From Prolixibacteraceae bacterium (GTDB lineage: Bacteria; Bacteroidota; Bacteroidia; Bacteroidales; Prolixibacteraceae), in assembly GCA_016930735.1 (NCBI GenBank), contig JAFGGF010000330.1, forward strand, positions 1-25,141: DNA of 25,141 nucleotides, in the 5' to 3' direction. The number at the start of each line of letters is the position of its first letter. Position 1 is the first letter of the stretch. The notes under the pieces are model-generated. The model was not told the DNA's origin and searched no databases. It saw only the letters and a program-made list of their open reading frames with translations. This document shows positions 16,594 through 24,454 of this stretch, piece after piece. The position numbers and the translations under genes are program-made.

Positions 16594-17667
16594 TTATTTT
16601 GTTAAAACACCAAATGGCTGCGTTCCCAATATTGCTCCATCTTTACCAAAAACTTCAGCCCGGATATAACTTCCATTAAAACTTTTCTTTAACTGAACAA
16701 TGTTTCCCTTTTCGATTATTCGTCCGTGTGATATCCAGTGTATTGAATCGTAACCTGAAGCAGTAATTTCGATCACTGCATTTGATCTGTCAACAATAAT
16801 TGAATCTATTTTTGGAGGTTCCATGCCATTGTGCCCAAGGGGTGCATAAACGAAAAAAAACAAGCCATTTGTCATTCCCTCCCTAACCCAATCCTGTGTA
16901 AGTTCGGGAAGAAGCATAATGTTCCAGTTTCTCCCAAGTCCCGAACTGTGAAAATCATCGTTTGAAAATCCCCATACCGGTCTTTCAGGCATTAGATTAA
17001 CCAGCAAAGAATCCCAAAGTTGTTTATCATTCGGATATCTGTTTCCCTGGTTAAACACTTCGATACCCACTATCTGAGGATAACTTTGAAAATACGAAGT
17101 GTACCATAAAACATTATGGTCGTATTTGCCCGGATGGTTAAACATTAAAATTCCATTTTTTTCTTTTATTGAATTCAACGTTATTTCTATAGAATCTGAG
17201 CGTTGTTCCAAATCGGTAAAATAGCTTCCCAGATGCTGAGGCGAGGATATTTCGCACCCCTGGATTGCAATCATCCCCAGATAATTCGGATCTCTGTTTT
17301 CATATATCAATTCAGAACCTTCTAATTGGCCTTCTTCCAACCTTTCAAATGAAAAATCACTGGGTTTAAGTGATTCAAAATCTGTCCATGGGTATGTGGC
17401 AGCATTGTGGTCGGTAATCGATAAAATTGAATACCCCAGGTTTTTATAACTATCGACAACCCACTGAGGACTGTAACTCCCATCGCTTCGGGTTGTATGC
17501 GTATGAAGGTTTGCTTTGTACTGATTATACGTTTGCCAGTTTACACTTTCATAAGGATTTTGAATCTGTGGAGGTTTTGAACATCCTGACAAAAGTAAAA
17601 AAACAACTATCAGGATTGTCCAAAAGCTTTTTTGTACGCGTAAATATTTTCTGTAAATCATTATCAT
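16594..17667 (-). CDS. PHP-domain phosphoesterase-like lipoprotein
   Basis: A 357-residue protein with a clear lipobox, FLLLSGC (Cys29), so it should be a membrane-anchored lipoprotein outside the cytoplasm. The PHP domain starts at once: NLHTHTTRSDG gives His55-x-His57 and Asp62, followed by GYSILSITDHNA, FNHPG and FSNDDFHSSG. These are the metal-binding motifs of the PHP family, which includes histidinol phosphatase and the TrpH (YciV) nuclease/phosphatases. The last 80 residues form a beta-rich tail (ITASGYDSIHWISHGR). A trinuclear metal site and phosphoester hydrolysis are likely, the substrate unknown. The start overlaps the stop of the preceding paralogue gene by four bases; an in-frame ATG at 17661 is an alternative start. 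Confidence 0.88.
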   Translation of the reverse strand: MIMIYRKYLRVQKSFWTILIVVFLLLSGCSKPPQIQNPYESVNWQTYNQYKANLHTHTTRSDGSYSPQWVVDSYKNLGYSILSITDHNAATYPWTDFESLKPSDFSFERLEEGQLEGSELIYENRDPNYLGMIAIQGCEISSPQHLGSYFTDLEQRSDSIEITLNSIKEKNGILMFNHPGKYDHNVLWYTSYFQSYPQIVGIEVFNQGNRYPNDKQLWDSLLVNLMPERPVWGFSNDDFHSSGLGRNWNIMLLPELTQDWVREGMTNGLFFFVYAPLGHNGMEPPKIDSIIVDRSNAVIEITASGYDSIHWISHGRIIEKGNIVQLKKSFNGSYIRAEVFGKDGAILGTQPFGVLTK

Positions 17668-19532
17668 TTATTTTGTTTCGAAAAAAAATGTTTTTTAATT
17701 ATCTCAGCATGTTCAGGACTACCAACAACATTTCCATTTTCATCAATTCTGGTATAATTTGCCGTTTCATAAAGTACCAGGCCATCCAGCCCCGGGTGCT
17801 TATTTACCAACTTGCATTCTTCTTCTGTTACCTTAAACGGTCCCTCGAACGACATCCTGTGAAAATCACCCTGATAATAGAAGGATTTTTTTGCCTGTGT
17901 AGTCACCGTGCTAAAAGTGTCTAAAACCTGGTCAAGGTGCCATGGGCGCAGCATAAAAGCCCCCCTGAATTCAAATTCATCAGCAATTTCGTTTACCCAC
18001 TTTTCCCATTGCCACTCGAAGTTTGGCGGAAGGGCTGATATCCGCCCCCTGTCATCAGGTACAAGCATACTTCCATGTAAATGATGAATCATTTTTTTAC
18101 CTCTGCCTTTTATTAGGTCGCGGGCTTCAAACAGGAATTGTGTGTAAGCATCGCCATTAATCCGGTTAATGGTTGTTTGATCTGTTTTACCTTCAGCAGC
18201 TTTAATAACTTCATCATTAAATCCATAGTCCCATTTATCAGGTAACTTTGAGTGGTTGGCAACTCTGTAATTTATCCCATCAACCCCTGAGTCGAGGCAA
18301 AACCGGGTAAGCTCAAGCAAAAATTCACGTACTTCTTTATATATTGGATGAAGATTCCCGAGCAAATATTCAGGTTTGCCCAATGCTGCTACGATATAAC
18401 CATCTTCATCCAGTGTTTTTTTGTCGGTAAGTTTATAGGTTTCAAAAGCATAAAAATCGCGATAGTGTTCCTGCATCTTTTTTATATCGCCAATTTCATC
18501 GATCACTTCCTGATTTTTCAGATAACGTAATATTTTTGATAAAATATATGAATTATAAATTCCATTCAAATGGCTTTCTAATTTAACCGGTCCTTCACCC
18601 AAATAATGTGGGATAATATTCCCATCAGCTCCTTCAAATTCAAGAATACTCCCTTTTTCGTTGCTGAAATTTGCAGATTCTTTGGGAGACGTACATTTAA
18701 TCAGGATATATTTATGCGAATCGGGTATTTGTAGCCCTTCCAAATGTATAACTCTGCATTTTTCCCAACGTGGAAACACAAATTTCATTTCAACCGATTC
18801 ACGGAAGGTTGCGGTTCCTGAATAAGGAGAAAATTTATTGTTTGTTGCACTGGTAAAAATGGTAAGATGATCTGCTTTAATCTGTGTGGGTCTATCATTA
18901 CTTTTTATCAATCGAATATTTCTTAGCGGACTCTGATATTCATATTTGCCGGGTTTACATTTTAAGCACAAATGGGGATTTTGTGCAATAAAAGGGCGAA
19001 CCAGGGGGAAAACTCCGCGTAAATCTTTTGTTGCAACACCATCGGGTACAGGCATAGAGTGGGGCAGTATAGTACTAAAACCACCGCCTTCAAAAGGTTT
19101 TATTTCTGCAATAAACTCAATCCCGTATTTATGTGCCGATTTTACAGCTTCTTCCAGTAAGTTAAATCCATGTGGATAATTTTCGTATAAAGACCAATAA
19201 GTGTCAACTATCCATTGGTGCCTTGTAACACCTAACGATGCCAATACCTGATGCATTTCGTCCAACTGTTTTTTATTCATGAAACAACCGAAGTTGTCAT
19301 GGTATTCTTTTAAACGGGGAGAGGCTGCCCCATAGCGGCTTCCACTATAATTTGTACCGATATTATCTGTATAGTCGGTAGTGGCAATCAGTTTTTTTGC
19401 TGATTGAGTTTTTGAATTTGCATTTAATGAATTGATGAATGGAGCCGTTAAACTACAAAATGTAACACTTCCAACGCCAAGAGTTGTTTTTGAAATGAAT
19501 GATCTTCTGTCCATTTTATAAGATTTACTCAT
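17664..19532 (-). CDS. Tat-signal TIM-barrel glycosidase-like protein, paralogue 1 of 3
   Basis: A 622-residue protein starting with MDRRSFISKTT and a moderately hydrophobic stretch, a twin-arginine-type export signal. I do not recognise a characterised family, but the layout resembles family-10-like glycosyl hydrolases (GHL10 group): an N-terminal barrel part (GVTRHQWIVDTYWS, EAVKSAHKYGIEFIAEIKPFE), a beta-rich insertion at about 190-290, then GKPEYLLGNLHPIYKEVREF (about 387-406), CLDSGVDGINYRVANH, PPNFEWQWEKWVNEIADE and a final DGLVLYETAN strand. Acidic residues in these conserved segments are catalytic candidates. The start at 19532 overlaps the upstream stop by eight bases; a second Met at 19514 (MDRRSF) may be the true start. 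It is longer than its two sisters at the N-terminus, by residues around RYGAASPRLKEYHDNFG. Confidence 0.75.
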   Translation of the reverse strand: MSKSYKMDRRSFISKTTLGVGSVTFCSLTAPFINSLNANSKTQSAKKLIATTDYTDNIGTNYSGSRYGAASPRLKEYHDNFGCFMNKKQLDEMHQVLASLGVTRHQWIVDTYWSLYENYPHGFNLLEEAVKSAHKYGIEFIAEIKPFEGGGFSTILPHSMPVPDGVATKDLRGVFPLVRPFIAQNPHLCLKCKPGKYEYQSPLRNIRLIKSNDRPTQIKADHLTIFTSATNNKFSPYSGTATFRESVEMKFVFPRWEKCRVIHLEGLQIPDSHKYILIKCTSPKESANFSNEKGSILEFEGADGNIIPHYLGEGPVKLESHLNGIYNSYILSKILRYLKNQEVIDEIGDIKKMQEHYRDFYAFETYKLTDKKTLDEDGYIVAALGKPEYLLGNLHPIYKEVREFLLELTRFCLDSGVDGINYRVANHSKLPDKWDYGFNDEVIKAAEGKTDQTTINRINGDAYTQFLFEARDLIKGRGKKMIHHLHGSMLVPDDRGRISALPPNFEWQWEKWVNEIADEFEFRGAFMLRPWHLDQVLDTFSTVTTQAKKSFYYQGDFHRMSFEGPFKVTEEECKLVNKHPGLDGLVLYETANYTRIDENGNVVGSPEHAEIIKKHFFSKQNK

Positions 19533-21321
19533 CGCTTTTTGAGATATAATTTTTTATTCTGTTTTTTATATCAGGGCTTAAAATAAGTTCACCATTTTTA
19601 TTCATTTTTGTAATCAGGTGTGTTTCGTAAAGACAAAATCCATCTATTCCCGAATAGTCACTTATCATGTCCAGTTCCTCTTGTGTCCGGTAGTTAGGGC
19701 CATCGAAAGTCATTTCATGAAATTTACCCTGGAAATAAAGCGGTTTATTGGCTTTGGAGGTTGCATCAATAATTGTTTCAAGAACCTGTTTAACATGCCA
19801 GGGCTGAAGGGTAAATACACCCCTGAATTCCAAATCATCGGCAATCTCATTGACCCATGTTTTCCATTGCCATTCAAAATTTGGCGGTATATAGCTCAAT
19901 CGCCCCGGCCGGTCGTCGGGAGCCAGCATCTGAGCAAAAATATGTACAGTCACTGATTTACCACGACTTTTAATCAACTCCTTTGCCTCACGCAAAAATT
20001 GTGTATAAGCATCGCCATTGATGCGCATAATCGTTGGATAATCTGTTTTCCCTCCTGAAACCTTCAAAACGGGTTCATTAAATCCATATTCCCAGTATTC
20101 AGGATCCTGAGTGTGGTTTGCAACTCTGAAATTTATACCATCTACTCCCCGATCCAGGCAATATTTTGTTAATTCCAACCAGTGTTCACGCACTTCAGGA
20201 TAGATCGGATGCAGATTCCCCGGCAAATACTCCGGTTTTCCGCAAACAGCCGCCACATATCCATCTTTAGTAAGAGATTTTGTTTCTGTGATATAATATC
20301 TGTCGTAATTATAGAAATCCGAATAATGCGCCTTCATTCTATCCGCATTATGAACTTCTTTTTTAACTTCCGGCATTTCCATGTACCGAACCATATGATT
20401 TCTAGCGAGCCATGATTTATAAAACCTGTTTTCATCGGTTTCCAGGGAAACGGGGCCGGTATTCATTGTTGACGGAATAATATTACCATCTGGGCCGATT
20501 AATTCGATGATTTTTCCGTATTCATTTTTAAACTCATCATCGTTATCCGGCAAAGAACATTTTATTAAAATATGGGTGTGGTTTTCAGGTATCTTCAAAT
20601 TCTCAAGATGCAAAACCCGGCATTGCTTCCATTTAGGAAAATTGGTTCGGCTTTCTACAGAGTCCCGAAAAAATACCGGACCGCTATATTTAACAAAGCC
20701 ATTGTTAAATTTGCTCGTCCAGATTGAAAGGTGTTCAGCTTTGATTGAAGTTGGCTTATCATTGTCTTTTACAAGATTAACTGCCGCTATTGGTCCGTGA
20801 AATTCGTAAGTTCCCGGCCTGCGTTTCAAACACATATCCACATGTTTTGCAGCAAAACGGCTTGCCTGCGGCTTGATTCCGCGAATATCTTTAAAAGCGA
20901 CAGCACCTTCGGGAAACGGCAATGAATGTGGCAAAACCGGCCGGTAACCACATTCCTCAAAGGGTTTTATTAATGCATAAAATTCGATTCCATATGCATG
21001 GGCCGATTTAACAGCTTCCTCTAAAATATCAATTCCGTACGGATGATTTTCATGTATAGACCAAATGGTATAGATAATCCACTGATGCCGGGTTACGCCT
21101 AATTCCGCCAGACATTTATGAAGTTCATCAAGTTGCGTCCGATCCATAAATTTATCGTTGTAACTAATATTACCCACATATTCTGTTGTAGCAAGTAGTT
21201 TTTTTGATGATTTATTTTTCGAATTTGCGCTTGCATTTTTAATGAATGGGGGAGTTAAATAACTCAATGTTACCCCTCCAATTCCAAGGGTTGTTTTTGT
21301 TATGAATGATCTTCTATCCAT
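19525..21321 (-). CDS. Tat-signal TIM-barrel glycosidase-like protein, paralogue 2 of 3
   Basis: A 598-residue protein clearly homologous to both flanking genes. It starts MDRRSFITKTTLGIGG, a twin-arginine-type signal, then KLLATTEYVGN and GVTRHQWIIYTIWS. The beta-rich insertion carries HLSIWTSKFNNGF, FFRDSVE and CRVLHLENLKIPENH. The barrel returns with GKPEYLPGNLHPIYPEVREH (about residues 362-381), GVDGINFRVANH (about 391), RINGDAYTQFLREAKEL, PPNFEWQWKTWVNEIADD (about 479) and GFCLYETH (about 564). The GVDGIN and LYET segments resemble barrel strands of GHL10-type proteins. It lies 15 bp after paralogue 3 and overlaps paralogue 1 by eight bases. Function is unknown; a periplasmic glycan hydrolase is an inference from fold-like motifs and context. 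Confidence 0.75.
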   Translation of the reverse strand: MDRRSFITKTTLGIGGVTLSYLTPPFIKNASANSKNKSSKKLLATTEYVGNISYNDKFMDRTQLDELHKCLAELGVTRHQWIIYTIWSIHENHPYGIDILEEAVKSAHAYGIEFYALIKPFEECGYRPVLPHSLPFPEGAVAFKDIRGIKPQASRFAAKHVDMCLKRRPGTYEFHGPIAAVNLVKDNDKPTSIKAEHLSIWTSKFNNGFVKYSGPVFFRDSVESRTNFPKWKQCRVLHLENLKIPENHTHILIKCSLPDNDDEFKNEYGKIIELIGPDGNIIPSTMNTGPVSLETDENRFYKSWLARNHMVRYMEMPEVKKEVHNADRMKAHYSDFYNYDRYYITETKSLTKDGYVAAVCGKPEYLPGNLHPIYPEVREHWLELTKYCLDRGVDGINFRVANHTQDPEYWEYGFNEPVLKVSGGKTDYPTIMRINGDAYTQFLREAKELIKSRGKSVTVHIFAQMLAPDDRPGRLSYIPPNFEWQWKTWVNEIADDLEFRGVFTLQPWHVKQVLETIIDATSKANKPLYFQGKFHEMTFDGPNYRTQEELDMISDYSGIDGFCLYETHLITKMNKNGELILSPDIKNRIKNYISKSDE

Positions 21322-21336
21322 TCTAAAAATTTTGTT

Positions 21337-23142
21337 TCATCGTTTTTCCCATTCATAATTTTCAAGTAATTTTTCAAGATCGATGCTCCCATCAATCTCA
21401 GCATCTTTTTTCACCCGGGTGAAGTTGGCGGTTTCGTAAAGTACATGGCCGTCAAAATCTGAATTGTTTTTAAACATTTCAAGTTCCTTTTGTGTGAACT
21501 GATATTTAAAAGGCCCTTTGAAACCCAATTCTTTCATATTCCCCTGAAAATAAAAAGGTTTATTAGCTTCATTAGTTACATCGCTGAAGGTTTCCAAAAC
21601 TTGTCGTAAATTCTCGGGGCGTAATGTATATGCTCCACGGAATTCCAGTTCATCGGCAATCTCACGTACCCAGGTTTCCCATTGCCATTCAAAATTTGGT
21701 GGGATATAATTTGTCCGCCCACGGTCATCCGGCATCAACATTTGCGAAAAAAGGTGGATTGCTATTGTTTTGCCATAACTTTTAATCAGTTCGCGTGCTT
21801 CTCTGAGATATTGTGTATAAGCATTTCCATTCACACGCCTGATGGCCGGGTAATCAGTCCTTCCTCCTGCTGCTTTTATTACCTCATCGTTGAATCCATA
21901 TTCCCAGTCTTCGGGCGAACGTACATGGTTTGCAGTTCGGATATTGATACCATCCACTCCTCTTTCCAAACAAAAACGAATCGTGTCGAGCCAGTATTTT
22001 CTTACTTCAGGATAAATGGGGTGAAGATTCCCCATCATGTATTCAGGTTTACCGCAGGCAATGGCAACATAACCATTTTTTTCAATCGTATAAAGTTCTG
22101 TGATTTTTCGCCTTTCGTCAAAACTGTAGAAATCACGGTAATGTTTTTCCGCTTTTTCCGGGTTGGTGAACTCTTCTTTTATCTCAGGATCCTGAAAATA
22201 CCGGGAGGTTTCACCCACCAGAGTATTGTCATATTCTTCTCTTACTTTTTTGTATTCAATCGGGCCGGTACTAAGAATAAACGGGATATCTTCCCCATCT
22301 GCCCCCGACAGTTCAACAATGTTTCCCCTTTCATTGGTAAAATTACCTTTGGGGTCATTCAATTCACAACGGATTAAAATGTATTTATGATCTTCAGGGA
22401 TTGAAAGCCCCTCTAAATGAATGATCCGGCATTCTTTACTTTTAGGGAACACAGGCCGCCATTCTACCGACTCACGAAACGAAACCGGGCCGTTGTACTT
22501 TGTAAATCCGTTATTCTGTTTGCTTGTCCAGATAGTAAGATGTTCAGGTTTGATTTCTGTTTGTTTATCGTCGTTTTTAACCAGCCTGATTGTTGAAACA
22601 GTTCCATTAACTTCATATGTGCCTGGCCTTCGTTTTAAACAGAATTGCGGGTTTTCTGCCACAAATTGCCGTACCGAAGGATAAAATCCACGCATATCGC
22701 GTATAGAGGACATTCCTTTTTTATATGGCAATGAATGTGGTGAAGAATACCCGAAAGCTCCCCCTTCAAATGGTTTTACCTCTGCATAAAATTCAAGCCC
22801 GTAAGCATGTGCCGATTTAACGGCTTCTGCCAGAAAATCGAAACCATCAGGCTTAATATCATAAAAATTCCAGATGGTTTCATAAATCCACTGATGGCGG
22901 GTAACTCCTATGGAAGCGAGGTATTTGTTCAAAGCATCCAAATGCTTTCTTTCAAAAAGAAATTTACTCCCGATAATATTATCATAATAATCGGTGGTGG
23001 CGATAAGTTTTTTTTTGTTTTCACCGGAAAGTTTCATGCCTGTAACCGTGGTATTGTATAAAATTTCACTGCCAAAAGCAACAGCACCAATACCTGTCAG
23101 ACTGGTTGTCAGAAATGATCTGCGATTTATATTTTTAGACAT
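21337..23142 (-). CDS. Tat-signal TIM-barrel glycosidase-like protein, paralogue 3 of 3
   Basis: A 601-residue protein starting MSKNINRRSFLTTSLTGIGA, again a twin-arginine-type signal. It shares with its sisters GVTRHQWIYETIWN, EAVKSAHAYGLEFYAEVKPFE, the insertion motifs CLKRRPGTYEV, HLTIWTSKQNNGF, FRESVEW and CRIIHLEGLSIPEDHKYILI, then GKPEYMMGNLHPIYPEVRKY (about 365-384), ERGVDGINIRTANH, RRVNGNAYTQYLREARELI, PPNFEWQWETWVREIADE and a DGHVLYETANFTRV end. It keeps most of the conserved core, while the C-terminal tail diverges. It is transcribed before the other two and follows the propeller-like gene by 12 bp. No assigned function; the family resemblance is to uncharacterised GHL10-type proteins. 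Confidence 0.75.
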   Translation of the reverse strand: MSKNINRRSFLTTSLTGIGAVAFGSEILYNTTVTGMKLSGENKKKLIATTDYYDNIIGSKFLFERKHLDALNKYLASIGVTRHQWIYETIWNFYDIKPDGFDFLAEAVKSAHAYGLEFYAEVKPFEGGAFGYSSPHSLPYKKGMSSIRDMRGFYPSVRQFVAENPQFCLKRRPGTYEVNGTVSTIRLVKNDDKQTEIKPEHLTIWTSKQNNGFTKYNGPVSFRESVEWRPVFPKSKECRIIHLEGLSIPEDHKYILIRCELNDPKGNFTNERGNIVELSGADGEDIPFILSTGPIEYKKVREEYDNTLVGETSRYFQDPEIKEEFTNPEKAEKHYRDFYSFDERRKITELYTIEKNGYVAIACGKPEYMMGNLHPIYPEVRKYWLDTIRFCLERGVDGINIRTANHVRSPEDWEYGFNDEVIKAAGGRTDYPAIRRVNGNAYTQYLREARELIKSYGKTIAIHLFSQMLMPDDRGRTNYIPPNFEWQWETWVREIADELEFRGAYTLRPENLRQVLETFSDVTNEANKPFYFQGNMKELGFKGPFKYQFTQKELEMFKNNSDFDGHVLYETANFTRVKKDAEIDGSIDLEKLLENYEWEKR

Positions 23143-23154
23143 AAAAGTTCTATT

Positions 23155-24402
23155 TTAACGCTTAATTAATTTTTTAAGATCTGCTTCATACACCCTCCCT
23201 TCTGCATCTCCTGCAAGTATAATCCATGGTGCATCCTTAGGGAAAGGATTCTTTGGCCCGGTAACATTGTGAACCATAAACTTAAATGTACTATCGGGCA
23301 CTATTATAGGTTTTGTAATTTCTAATTGTTCCACAGAGAAAGAATTAATCGAGACAGTGGCAAACTCAATTTCGGAATTATGTGGATACGGAACCGAGCG
23401 GTCATTATCGCCGTGCCCGACAAACAGATAAGAATTATCTTCTGTTGCAACCACAATAGGGCGGCTGGGGCGTTTCATCCTGCTTTCAAGAATTAAATAG
23501 GGAATGTTTGTCCATTTCCCCTCAATAGAGCGTTTGCGGAGGACAAACTGCGGTTCCCCTGCTTTGTCAACACTGTTTTTTGAAGTTACCCACAATGTTC
23601 CATCCTGAGTGAGAACAGTGTTTAAATGGTCGTCGGCTGTTTTATTTCCCGAATCAATTATTTCCGGTTCACCCCAAATTCCCGATGGATCTCCATCTTT
23701 GTGTATTCGCATAGAGACCATATCGCGAACCTGGTCGGACCAGATCACGCCAACACTTTCCTTCAACGGGGTAATTGTGCAAATATCATCTGCATCAATA
23801 CCTTCCGCCAAAACAATTGGGGAGAGCCAGTTTTTTCCTGTTTTATCAGAAAACCAAACGTAAACTTTTGAGTTGGCAGTTGCAGCAACCCACCAATTTC
23901 CTGAACCATCTCCGGCAATTGTTGCAGTCTCGATCGGAGTAGGTATTTGCGAATAAAGTTCCCCCAATATTTGTGTTTGCCACTTTACCGGCTTATTTGA
24001 TTTTTTTATCATCCTGAAAACAGTAAGTGATGAATCTCCTACCCCAACAGCTGTCACCTCGTTTTTATTTACCCAAACATCTGCTCTGCCTGAAATCCCT
24101 TTAAGCGATTCAGCTACATCAGGGTAATTTATCCATCCATTCTTTGTGCGTTGCCAAAGTGTTGGCCCTGTTGAATCAGGGAGTACTGCCCACCAGCATT
24201 TATCCATAAAAAATAATTTGGACTGTGGTTTGTCGGAAGTTGGATGAACAAAGTTGACCTGAAATACAGGTTTTGTTGATGGTGAAATGGAATTATAGTC
24301 AGATTCCTGTGCATGGATAATATATCCTGATATAGTACATAACATTATACCAATCCATTTTTTTACTGTCATTCGATTTAATATTTTGTTATACCTGCCC
24401 AC
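23155..24402 (-). CDS. Secreted BNR/propeller-like repeat protein
   Basis: A 415-residue exported protein; the signal is best seen as TVKKWIGIMLCTISGYIIHAQ, starting either at Met 11 (ATG at 24372) or, with a longer n-region, at 24402. The rest is built of repeated beta units with turns such as GDGSGNWWVAATANSKVYVWFS, ITPLKESVGVIWSDQ, TQDGTLWVTSKNS and FVGHGDNDRSVP. These turns resemble BNR/sialidase-type or related propeller blades. No complete S-x-D-x-G-x-T-W Asp boxes or sialidase Arg triad were recognised, so I do not call it a sialidase. It could be a glycan-binding propeller or a new lyase or hydrolase. It sits 12 bp before the triplicated genes and 52 bp after the partial glycosidase. 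Confidence 0.6.
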   Translation of the reverse strand: MGRYNKILNRMTVKKWIGIMLCTISGYIIHAQESDYNSISPSTKPVFQVNFVHPTSDKPQSKLFFMDKCWWAVLPDSTGPTLWQRTKNGWINYPDVAESLKGISGRADVWVNKNEVTAVGVGDSSLTVFRMIKKSNKPVKWQTQILGELYSQIPTPIETATIAGDGSGNWWVAATANSKVYVWFSDKTGKNWLSPIVLAEGIDADDICTITPLKESVGVIWSDQVRDMVSMRIHKDGDPSGIWGEPEIIDSGNKTADDHLNTVLTQDGTLWVTSKNSVDKAGEPQFVLRKRSIEGKWTNIPYLILESRMKRPSRPIVVATEDNSYLFVGHGDNDRSVPYPHNSEIEFATVSINSFSVEQLEITKPIIVPDSTFKFMVHNVTGPKNPFPKDAPWIILAGDAEGRVYEADLKKLIKR

Positions 24403-24454
24403 TCCTGATTTAATAGTTTATGTTAATTGTTCTTAGATTCTAATTTCATGACGC

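Noticed and set aside
21682..22377. 231-codon open frame on the plus strand inside paralogue 3
   Set aside because: It lies antisense to a gene with strong homology to its two neighbours; its translation is Phe/Ile/Cys-rich with no recognisable motif, as expected of a shadow frame.
23155..24402. Annotation of the propeller-like protein as a sialidase
   Set aside because: No Arg triad or complete Asp boxes were seen, so enzyme activity cannot be claimed.
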